Source: a virus. From it: a stretch of 39,877 bases of DNA. The notes beneath the pieces were generated by a model. The model searched no databases. It was given only the letters and a program-made list of their open reading frames with translations, and was not told the origin of the DNA. A program made the position numbers and the translations under genes. Shown in pieces: positions 1 to 5,552 of the stretch; position 1 is the stretch's first letter, and the number at the start of each line of letters is the position of its first letter. The stretch covers positions 1 to 39,877 of the IMG/VR virus record IMGVR_UViG_3300027788_000027. One strand, given 5' to 3'.

Positions 1-186
1 AAAGGAGTGGCTATACTAGCGTGGAAGGATACAGACTTCCATGACGATCATCATTATGTAGTTATGGCTCAAAATCAAAAGCTAGAGTTTGTCACATGGA
101 CTTGGGCTAATGGTGGCTTTCACAATGGACACTACTATAACGATAATGAGCTAAAAGCATGGTCAAACTATAAGAAGCGCACATAA
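1..186 (+). CDS. Early hypothetical protein, 5'-truncated by the window edge
   Basis: Open from base 1 in frame 1 to a TAA at 184-186. It is the C-terminal part of the 98-residue protein encoded in full at 38896-39192. The first 33 codons match that copy exactly and the rest differ at several residues. The function is unknown. The sequence is rich in His, Asp, Trp and Tyr (motif DFHDDHHYVV) and has no membrane segment. Its stop overlaps the start of the next gene (TAATG), so the two are translationally coupled. Confidence 0.75.
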   Translation, partial: KGVAILAWKDTDFHDDHHYVVMAQNQKLEFVTWTWANGGFHNGHYYNDNELKAWSNYKKRT

Positions 187-410
187 TGACTAAACGATAT
201 ATTAACCCGCAATTTGTAAGCCGTGAAGTGCCTAAGAAAGACTTACAAGGCATACTTAAGGCCATGCGTAAACATCCCGCCATGACTGTAGAGAAGACCA
301 CAGGAGGATACACAGTCACAGATACTAATGGAATTCTGGCACTACAGGCCATGGTAGGTAATTATGCGTATCTAGTGCGCTTCAATAAAGGCTGGTTTAG
401 TCACGTATAA
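186..410 (+). CDS. Early hypothetical protein, 74 aa
   Basis: A small early protein of unknown function that begins at the ATG inside the TAATG overlap with the preceding gene. It is homologous, at roughly half identity, to the 70-residue protein at 39389-39601. The shared C-terminal motif is YLVRFNKGWF, and both have a TGGY.V.D...G hairpin-like stretch in the middle. The N-termini are unrelated. The conserved C-terminus in two diverged copies supports real coding. No Cys, membrane or known DNA-binding motif is seen. Confidence 0.7.
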   Translation: MTKRYINPQFVSREVPKKDLQGILKAMRKHPAMTVEKTTGGYTVTDTNGILALQAMVGNYAYLVRFNKGWFSHV

Positions 411-430
411 CACTAGATTTGTGTTTTCTG

Positions 431-457
431 ATTGGCTTGAGTTACACTTAGGCCAAT
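431..457 (+). other. Conserved intergenic hairpin
   Basis: ATTGGC (431-436) pairs with GCCAAT (452-457) around a 15-base loop in the gap before the Cys-rich gene. The same structure and loop occur at 39621-39649, although the flanking genes have diverged. That suggests selection on the RNA or DNA structure. No U-tract follows, so it is not a standard terminator. Confidence 0.5.
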
Positions 458-495
458 TACATAACGCAAACATAAACAATAACTGAGGTATCACC

Positions 496-1251
496 ATGTT
501 ACTAGGCACCAACAAAATTAAGGTTAAAACTAAAGCACCCAAATCACGTGGGTACATTATGTATCAAGGCCCATCAATGCTCACAGGCGCTGAAATTGTA
601 GTCATTGCTACTATGCAAACCACTAATGATAAAACTGGCGACATGGTACAGACATGGATACTGGACGCGAATACAAACCCCGTGGAAGCTATTAAAACAG
701 GCGCTGATGAAAACGTGTGTGGTCATTGCCCTCACCGTGGCACTACTTGTTATGTAAATGTAGGTCAAGCGCCTAATGCCGTATACAAGGGCTTTAAGCG
801 TGGTATATATCCACAGTTTGACATGGCTTTACATGGCGCCTATTTTGCACACAGAAAGACACGTTTAGGCGCCTATGGTGATCCAGCCGCAGCACCATAT
901 ACCACCATGGCCTTAATTGCTGGTTTAGGCCTAGGTCATACAGGATATACGCACCAAATAGCGCATAAGGGCTTTGACAAGCGCTTTATAGACTTGTGCA
1001 TGGTAAGCGCTGATACGCCTAAGCAAGCCCGTAAATATCAATCTATGGGCGCTCACACGTTCAGGGTAGCATTAGAAGGCGATAGCCTAGCAGAAGGCGA
1101 AATAGAATGCCTAGCAGATAGTGAGGGCTTACAATGTGTAGACTGTGGCCTGTGTGATGGTACCAAAAAGAATGTCGCCATTACTGTACATGGTAGCGGT
1201 GCAAGTAAATTTAAATCTGCTATGGTTATCCCTAGCACTATGGTGGCTTAA
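496..1251 (+). CDS. Cys-rich conserved phage protein, 251 aa
   Basis: This belongs to a family I recognise from many phages, with the hallmark CGHCPHRGTTCYVNVGQAPN near residues 75-95. Its function is not established. It has two Cys clusters, CxxCPHR...C near residue 75 and CVDCGLCDG near residue 220, which probably bind metal. There is no signal peptide or membrane helix. The start ATG follows the recurrent ribosome-binding context GAGGTATCACC. The first 191 bases recur at 39687-39877 with only three differences, so this gene is much better conserved than its upstream neighbours. Confidence 0.8.
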   Translation: MLLGTNKIKVKTKAPKSRGYIMYQGPSMLTGAEIVVIATMQTTNDKTGDMVQTWILDANTNPVEAIKTGADENVCGHCPHRGTTCYVNVGQAPNAVYKGFKRGIYPQFDMALHGAYFAHRKTRLGAYGDPAAAPYTTMALIAGLGLGHTGYTHQIAHKGFDKRFIDLCMVSADTPKQARKYQSMGAHTFRVALEGDSLAEGEIECLADSEGLQCVDCGLCDGTKKNVAITVHGSGASKFKSAMVIPSTMVA

Positions 1252-1252
1252 C

Positions 1253-1345
1253 ATGTATCTAATTAATGATTTAATGCTAATAGGCGCTATTCTCATGGCG
1301 CCTGTGGTTCTAAGCTATATACTTTATAAACTAATGGATAGGTAA
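1253..1345 (+). CDS. Small membrane protein, 30 aa
   Basis: A 30-residue ORF starting 1 base after the stop of the Cys-rich gene. Almost the whole protein is one hydrophobic helix (residues about 4-26: IGAILMAPVVLSYIL and flanks) followed by a short K-L-M-D-R tail. The sequence directly supports a single-pass inner-membrane peptide of unknown role. The tight spacing between two genes supports coding, but a peptide this short could be fortuitous. Confidence 0.5.
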   Translation: MYLINDLMLIGAILMAPVVLSYILYKLMDR

Positions 1346-1349
1346 CACA

Positions 1350-1757
1350 ATGAAAGTATCAGTATACAGAAATTTACATAACGGCTTAATAAGTATAAAA
1401 AGCGATTCTAGTGGCCTTGTGTTAGGCCATGCGGAAAGCGTAGATATAGCATGGGCAGACTTTGTTGTTAACGAAGCGGGACGCCAGAGAGTGCTTAAGG
1501 AAAAGCAAAAGAATGTACATGCATACGTGAAAGGCCTACTATTGAATACTATAGGCTTTACGCCATACAAAGGACGCTATTTGCAAAGATGTACAGCCTT
1601 AGGCGCTATACATTCAACGTATAAGGATACAATAGTCTCATATAACCCATACAAAGCGCCTCACTTTGTCATTAAAGGCACAAGCGACAAAGTAAGCAAG
1701 GCAAAATTGTGTACTGTGTCACATGATGGTACTATATCAGGCTATGGTATTGAATAA
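1350..1757 (+). CDS. Conserved phage protein with NVHAYVKG motif, 135 aa
   Basis: Begins MKVSVYRNLHNG and contains GRQRVLKEKQKNVHAYVKG near residues 46-64 and VSYNPYKAPHFV near residue 92. I recognise this combination from a widespread family of uncharacterised phage proteins of similar length. No function is known. It is basic and probably cytoplasmic. The start follows AGGTAACACA, the same leader-like ribosome-binding context used by several early genes here. Confidence 0.75.
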   Translation: MKVSVYRNLHNGLISIKSDSSGLVLGHAESVDIAWADFVVNEAGRQRVLKEKQKNVHAYVKGLLLNTIGFTPYKGRYLQRCTALGAIHSTYKDTIVSYNPYKAPHFVIKGTSDKVSKAKLCTVSHDGTISGYGIE

Positions 1758-1779
1758 CTAAACAAAGGAGGCGCAAGCC

Positions 1780-1932
1780 ATGTTAGAAGCTATTATCAGT
1801 CTAGTATCGTTTATTATGTGGCCTATAGTATTATGGGTTTTGTGGGCATACCTCACAGAATCACCAGCCAATAAACAGTTTAGACGCGACCAAGCAAAGA
1901 AAAATAAAGCACGTAACAAAAAAAAGAGGTAA
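1780..1932 (+). CDS. Small membrane protein with basic tail, 50 aa
   Basis: Residues about 3-25 (IISLVSFIMWPIVLWVLWAY) form one hydrophobic helix. The C-terminal 20 residues are almost all Lys, Arg, Asn and Gln, which predicts an Nout/Cin single-pass protein. The strong Shine-Dalgarno AAAGGAGG precedes the ATG. The 19 bases from the ribosome-binding site through the ATG (1764-1782) are identical to those at 2514-2532. The function is unknown. A small cationic early membrane protein could act on the host envelope, but that is speculation. Confidence 0.6.
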   Translation: MLEAIISLVSFIMWPIVLWVLWAYLTESPANKQFRRDQAKKNKARNKKKR

Positions 1933-1936
1933 CACA

Positions 1937-2089
1937 ATGAAAGACTACAAACACAAGCGCCTACAGGCCTCCTGTGAGGTACGCAAGCAAGAAAGGCTAG
2001 ACAAGTACCTTAGCATAGGCTTAAGCGCCTTAGGCGGCTTAATAGGCCTCTTCTGTATCATTTACGCTACACACGTGGCTTTAAACTAA
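1937..2089 (+). CDS. Small membrane protein, 50 aa
   Basis: The basic N-terminal half (MKDYKHKRLQ...KQERLDK) is followed by one hydrophobic helix (residues about 25-47, LSIGLSALGGLIGLFCIIY). It is preceded by GAGGTAACACA, the recurrent early ribosome-binding context, and starts 4 bases after the previous stop. With the 50-residue protein just upstream it forms a pair of small single-pass membrane proteins of opposite charge layout. The function is unknown. Confidence 0.6.
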   Translation: MKDYKHKRLQASCEVRKQERLDKYLSIGLSALGGLIGLFCIIYATHVALN

Positions 2090-2112
2090 ATATAAAAAAA
2101 GGATAAATTATC

Positions 2113-2352
2113 ATGGCAAAGTATCAAAAAACAGTAGACATTTGGTCTTTAACACAAGAGCAGAGAAAAGGCCTACAGGCAGGGCAATGGATAACAGCGG
2201 GTAAGGGTGGTAAATTTGAAACCAAAGGTATCTGGTGCGGGGTTGGTAAGAGTGGCAATGATGTTGCTATTTGGTTAGGGAACCTAGCAAGTCGCAAAGG
2301 CGCTGCTAGACTTGAGCACATTAGATTTATGATGCAATATGCAAGGGGTTAA
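2113..2352 (+). CDS. Hypothetical protein, 79 aa
   Basis: Soluble, basic and rich in Gly (AGKGGKFETKGIWCGVGKSG near residues 30-50). I do not recognise it. There is no membrane helix and a single Cys. It sits in the early small-gene cluster with AAAAAAGGAT upstream of the ATG and a 2-base gap to the next gene. The GxGKSG stretch resembles a nucleotide-binding loop but lacks the surroundings of a P-loop, so no function is proposed. Confidence 0.6.
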   Translation: MAKYQKTVDIWSLTQEQRKGLQAGQWITAGKGGKFETKGIWCGVGKSGNDVAIWLGNLASRKGAARLEHIRFMMQYARG

Positions 2353-2354
2353 CC

Positions 2355-2543
2355 ATGAGTACACTATTAACCAAACTTGATGATATACAGTATGATTTTA
2401 ATTTTCAATTTGCTATCGCCTTAAGCGACCCAGAACTAGTGGTTGCTAGTTTACGTGATCATGGCGTAATGATAGACATAGCAAAAGCTAATGAGCTAAT
2501 AGTAAACCTAAAGAAAGGAGGCGCAAGCCATGAGCAAAAGTAA
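2355..2543 (+). CDS. Hypothetical protein, 62 aa
   Basis: A predominantly helical, mildly acidic protein with no recognised domain. Its last 14 bases overlap the start of the next gene, and they contain the AAAGGAGG ribosome-binding site for that gene. This suggests coupled translation. The function is unknown. Confidence 0.55.
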   Translation: MSTLLTKLDDIQYDFNFQFAIALSDPELVVASLRDHGVMIDIAKANELIVNLKKGGASHEQK

Positions 2544-2841
2544 ACTAAGCACTCAAGCGACCGAAGTATACAATACTCTGCTTGAATTAAACTGGAGTGA
2601 ACCATACTTAACGCTTGAGCACATACAAGCAACCACAGGCCTAGGGCGCTCTAAATTAGCGCCTGTGCTTGCCGAGCTTATAGGTGATAGTAAGGTATTA
2701 CATGGGAATGAAGAGGCCTTAGGCGAGCTTATAGAGACCTTCACGCCTAAAGTAAAAGGGGTTGCATATGGTTACCCATTAGATTATTATACATTTGATG
2801 AATGGATTGAACATAAACTTAAAAATGAGGTGACAAAATGA
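2530..2841 (+). CDS. Putative winged-helix DNA-binding protein, 103 aa
   Basis: Residues about 28-57 (LTLEHIQATTGLGRSKLAPV and following) read as a helix-turn-helix: a helix, a GLGRS turn, and a recognition-like helix with an AELIGDSKV wing. The C-terminal half (YGYPLDYYTFDEWIEHKL) is aromatic and acidic. The inference is a small transcription regulator or a modifier of host machinery, which would fit an early gene. I cannot assign a named family. The ribosome-binding site AAAGGAGG is strong and duplicates the one at 1764. Confidence 0.6.
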   Translation: MSKSKLSTQATEVYNTLLELNWSEPYLTLEHIQATTGLGRSKLAPVLAELIGDSKVLHGNEEALGELIETFTPKVKGVAYGYPLDYYTFDEWIEHKLKNEVTK

Positions 2842-3032
2842 GATGTAAAGCGTGTAACGTCATATTGAATGACATAGAATTGAGTAGAAAAGACAAAGAT
2901 ACAGATTTATTTATTGATTTGTGCGGAAAGTGCTTGACATACTCAAATGAAGCAAGTTATAATGTTGACTTAGAAGTAGACATTAACATAAACGAAGTTA
3001 AAGGGGATAGCCCATGGCTAATTCAACAATAA
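2838..3032 (+). CDS. Small zinc-ribbon protein, 64 aa
   Basis: Two CxxC pairs (C3/C6 and C29/C32) about 23 residues apart form a probable zinc ribbon. The tail is acidic (VDLEVDININEV). It overlaps the previous gene by 4 bases (ATGA) and the next by 19. A consensus sigma70 promoter lies within its coding sequence at 2934-2963. Small zinc-ribbon proteins in phages often bind host polymerase or nucleases. No specific role can be assigned here. Confidence 0.6.
   Translation: MRCKACNVILNDIELSRKDKDTDLFIDLCGKCLTYSNEASYNVDLEVDININEVKGDSPWLIQQ
2934..2963 (+). promoter_or_regulatory. Sigma70-type promoter inside the zinc-ribbon gene
   Basis: TTGACA (2934-2939), an 18-base spacer and TATAAT (2958-2963). 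Both hexamers are exact. It would start transcription near 2970, ahead of the gene at 3014, and feeds the replication block. The spacer is one base longer than optimal and there is no extended -10. Confidence 0.65.
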
Positions 3033-3268
3033 ATATTGAGATTGATGTTCTAAATGAGACTGTAATGCTCGAAATTGAGGTAGTATGGCACATGAGTGTC
3101 GCTGGTGAGCTTACAATTGACGACTTTTATGGTTACCACTTCAACTATAAGACAGGTGAATACACACGTATTCCTGAGTGGTTGCATAAGATCATTGAGA
3201 CTACTCAACTATTAGAGGAGGAGTATACAGACCTAATTGACCTTAATTGTGATGAAAGGACATATTGA
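3014..3268 (+). CDS. Acidic hypothetical protein, 84 aa
   Basis: Strongly acidic (many Glu and Asp) with two internal repeats of the pattern NxExxVLxExxV at the N-terminus. It could be a DNA-mimic or protein-binding factor, but that is conjecture. It starts inside the end of the zinc-ribbon gene and is the first gene after the promoter at 2934. The consensus promoter at 3271 follows 3 bases after its stop. The family is unrecognised. Confidence 0.55.
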   Translation: MANSTINIEIDVLNETVMLEIEVVWHMSVAGELTIDDFYGYHFNYKTGEYTRIPEWLHKIIETTQLLEEEYTDLIDLNCDERTY

Positions 3269-3270
3269 GG

Positions 3271-3299
3271 TTGACAAGGTTTAACACGTTTGGTATAAT
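3271..3299 (+). promoter_or_regulatory. Perfect sigma70 promoter of the replication operon
   Basis: TTGACA (3271-3276), a 17-base spacer, and TATAAT (3294-3299) preceded by TG at the extended -10 position. This is as strong as a sigma70 promoter can look. Transcription would begin near 3306 with an approximately 150-base leader before the SSB gene. It points to middle or early expression of replication genes by host RNA polymerase. Confidence 0.9.
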
Positions 3300-3459
3300 A
3301 TACCTAAGAACAAAAGAAATTCTTTTAGTTAATTCATAATGAATCAATTAAAGTTTACCTTAAGACTCTTAAGTAGTTCATATAAACTACATATTAGTCT
3401 TTACCCTAGTGCTTGGTCAATAATGGTCAAGCCTAATAAAACCCATAAAGGATAATTTT
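3300..3459 (+). promoter_or_regulatory. Structured leader shared with the late operon leader
   Basis: Non-coding 160 bases between the promoter and SSB. Positions 3323-3353 hold a 31-base module built on ATTCATAATGAAT followed by CAATTAAAG. The same module occurs twice, on the opposite strand, in the late leader (37916-37945 and 37851-37878). It is followed here by CTTAAGACTCTTAAG. Two further hairpins are visible: GTAGTT/AACTAC (3373-3378 with 3385-3390) and GCTTG/CAAGC (about 3412-3433). I infer a common RNA processing, stability or regulator-binding element. Confidence 0.65.
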
Positions 3460-3825
3460 ATGTCAGTAATTAATGGTAGTGCAGCATTTGTCAATCTAAC
3501 AGAGCATGAGCTTTATCAGGGGCAGTCAACTGGTAAGTATTCATTGACAGTTACCCTAGACGATGCGTCAATCACGCAGCTAGAGGCGCAGGGCGTTAAG
3601 ATGCGCACCTATGAGGGGCAGCAGCAGCGCAAGTTTGCCTCTAAGTTCAACGTGCCTTTATATGAGGCCAATGGTGACGAGTTCATGGGCGCCATTACAC
3701 GTGGTTCCTTGGTACGTGTACAGTACAGCCTAGGTGATGAGCACCCTGTACATGGCTTTACCCCATACCTCGATAAGGTCAAGGTACTGGAGCTTGCCAC
3801 TAGCAACACAGACGAGGACTTCTAA
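3460..3825 (+). CDS. Single-stranded DNA-binding protein (T7 gp2.5-type, compact)
   Basis: A 121-residue OB-fold-like protein with a beta-rich body (YSLTVTLDDAS, RGSLVRVQYSLG) and an acidic tail ending NTDEDF. An acidic tail with terminal Phe is the T7 gp2.5 hallmark, used to contact polymerase and primase-helicase. The protein is about half the length of T7 gp2.5 (232 aa). It coats single-stranded DNA at the fork. It is the first gene after the strong promoter and leader at 3271-3459, and primase-helicase and polymerase follow. The assignment rests on position, tail and composition rather than a diagnostic motif. Confidence 0.75.
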   Translation: MSVINGSAAFVNLTEHELYQGQSTGKYSLTVTLDDASITQLEAQGVKMRTYEGQQQRKFASKFNVPLYEANGDEFMGAITRGSLVRVQYSLGDEHPVHGFTPYLDKVKVLELATSNTDEDF

Positions 3826-3879
3826 GGCCTCTTAAGTTAACCCCTAGCCCTACTATTCCCCTTAGGGCTAGGCCTCTTA
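3825..3879 (+). other. Intergenic hairpin flanked by direct repeats
   Basis: CCTAGCCCTA (3843-3852) pairs perfectly with TAGGGCTAGG (3863-3872) around a 10-base loop. It is flanked by direct repeats of AGGCCTCTTA at 3825-3834 and 3870-3879. There is no U-run, so intrinsic termination would be poor. An RNase III-type processing site or a partial attenuator that lowers helicase relative to SSB expression is plausible. Confidence 0.55.
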
Positions 3880-3908
3880 CAACGCACCACAGGAGCTTAC
3901 AGAGCTAT

Positions 3909-5540
3909 ATGCGTAAAGAACAGACAGAGAGTACCTTTGTAAAGCATGGCCCTTGTTCCTCTTGTGGTTCATCGGATGCTAATGCTATTTACTCAGACAA
4001 TCATCAAGTGTGCTTCTCATGTAATGCGTACATACATGGTGATGGGTCAGTAGTTAATACTAATAAGACAAGAGCGAGGCCTTTAGAAATGACAGGCACA
4101 ATAGCAGCTATACAGGATAGACGCATAAGCATGGATACAGCCAAGCGTTATGGCGTCACAGTAGAGAATGGTGAGGATGGTAGCATTAGTAAGCACCATT
4201 ACCCATATCACAATCAGGAGGGTAACAAAGTAGTTGGCACTAAGGTACGCAATGTAGCGACCAAGGATTTTTATGCCACAGGCGACCTAGGCAGTGCTGG
4301 CTTGTTTGGTCAGCAATCTTTTGCAGCAGGTGGTAAGTACATAACCATTACAGAGGGTGAGATAGACGCCATGGCAGCGTATGAGATGAATGGTGGTTTC
4401 CCTGCCGTATCTATTCGCTCAGGCGCCAACAGCGCAGTCAAGGACGTTAAGGCCAGCCTTGAGTACCTAGAGACATTTGATAAGGTAGTCATATGCTTTG
4501 ACTCAGACGAGGCAGGTATCAAGGCCGCACAGGACGTTCTACCGCTGTTTAGCCCTCGTAAGGCCAAGGTATGCACCCTGCCCCTTAAGGACGCTGGCGA
4601 TATGCTCAAGGCCAACAGGGTACGTGAGTACACTAAATGCTGGTGGGATGCCAAGGCCTACAAGCCTGAGGGTGTTGTAAGCCTAGGTGACCCTGACGTA
4701 TGGGATAAGTTTCTTAAGCGAGGTACAGAAGAGGTAACACCACTACCTGCAAGCTTTGGTAGTCTTAATGCCATGATGAATGGCGGTATCGCAGCAGGTG
4801 AGGTGACAGTCATAGGCGCCCTAACGTCCATAGGTAAGACCACTATGGTTTATAACCTAGTGCATGGTATGTACGTAGAGAGTGCTAAGAAGATCGGTTG
4901 TGTGTTCCTAGAGGCTGACGTTGGCGAGACAGTAGAGAAGCTACTATCAGTGTACATGGGTACTAACATTGCAGATGTATCTAATGAGGACAGGGATTAC
5001 AATCTGTACCATGAGAAGTATGACGAGATGGCAAACAGTGACAAGCTACACATCTTAGATCATCAAGGTGCGTTAGAGGCTGACGAGTTATTTGCTAAGA
5101 TGCAATACTTGGTTAAAGGCTTAGATTGTGATATAATAATACTAGACCCCCTGCAAGCAGCGGTGACCAGTAATGAGAATGGAACCATTGATGCGTTCAT
5201 GGACAAGTGCCTTAAGCTTGCCAAGAATACAGGTGTTAGTATTATCATTGTTAGTCACATGCGTAAGCCACACGCTAAGGACGCCCACGATGTAGGTGAG
5301 TATGACTTGAAGGGCAGCGGTTCAATCAACCAGATTGCTTTTAATACTATACTCCTGTCAAGGGACAAAATGACGGACGATGATTACGCACGTAACTGTA
5401 CTCAGGTGCAACTAGTTAAGTGTAGGCGTACAGGACGTACAGGGGTAGCTGGCTGGCTCTTTTATGAGAACCATAGCAGTCGCTTGGTAGCTACTCAGGC
5501 ACCTGAGACTAAGGCAGCTAACGCACATGACGATTTTTAA
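3909..5540 (+). CDS. Bifunctional primase-helicase (T7 gp4-type)
   Basis: 543 residues, close to T7 gp4 (566). Domains in order: an N-terminal zinc-binding domain with C16, C19, C35 and C38; a TOPRIM primase core with EGEIDA at residue 149 and the DSDEAG motif near 198; and a RecA-like hexameric helicase with P-loop GKTT at residues 309-312. The helicase Walker B is IIILDPLQA near residue 415 and the C-terminal part carries ...VSHMRKP. The residue before the P-loop Leu is Ala rather than the usual Gly (ALTSIGKT). It unwinds DNA and primes the lagging strand beside the polymerase and SSB encoded next to it. Confidence 0.93.
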   Translation: MRKEQTESTFVKHGPCSSCGSSDANAIYSDNHQVCFSCNAYIHGDGSVVNTNKTRARPLEMTGTIAAIQDRRISMDTAKRYGVTVENGEDGSISKHHYPYHNQEGNKVVGTKVRNVATKDFYATGDLGSAGLFGQQSFAAGGKYITITEGEIDAMAAYEMNGGFPAVSIRSGANSAVKDVKASLEYLETFDKVVICFDSDEAGIKAAQDVLPLFSPRKAKVCTLPLKDAGDMLKANRVREYTKCWWDAKAYKPEGVVSLGDPDVWDKFLKRGTEEVTPLPASFGSLNAMMNGGIAAGEVTVIGALTSIGKTTMVYNLVHGMYVESAKKIGCVFLEADVGETVEKLLSVYMGTNIADVSNEDRDYNLYHEKYDEMANSDKLHILDHQGALEADELFAKMQYLVKGLDCDIIILDPLQAAVTSNENGTIDAFMDKCLKLAKNTGVSIIIVSHMRKPHAKDAHDVGEYDLKGSGSINQIAFNTILLSRDKMTDDDYARNCTQVQLVKCRRTGRTGVAGWLFYENHSSRLVATQAPETKAANAHDDF

Positions 5541-5552
5541 CTAAGGTGACCT

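Larger units (their letters stand above)
1..686. repeat. Left member of a diverged terminal repeat (pairs with 39007-39877)
   Basis: This segment realigns with 39007-39877. The first 99 bases are identical and about the last 105 bases are identical. The middle carries many substitutions and lacks the gene found at 39192-39377. True phage terminal repeats are copied during packaging and should be identical. I therefore infer a population variant joined at the contig ends rather than a packaged repeat. The implied genome length is about 39,006 bp. Confidence 0.85.

Noticed and set aside
4310-4654. Minus strand open frame inside the primase-helicase gene
   Set aside because: Shadow of a confidently assigned gene with intact motifs.
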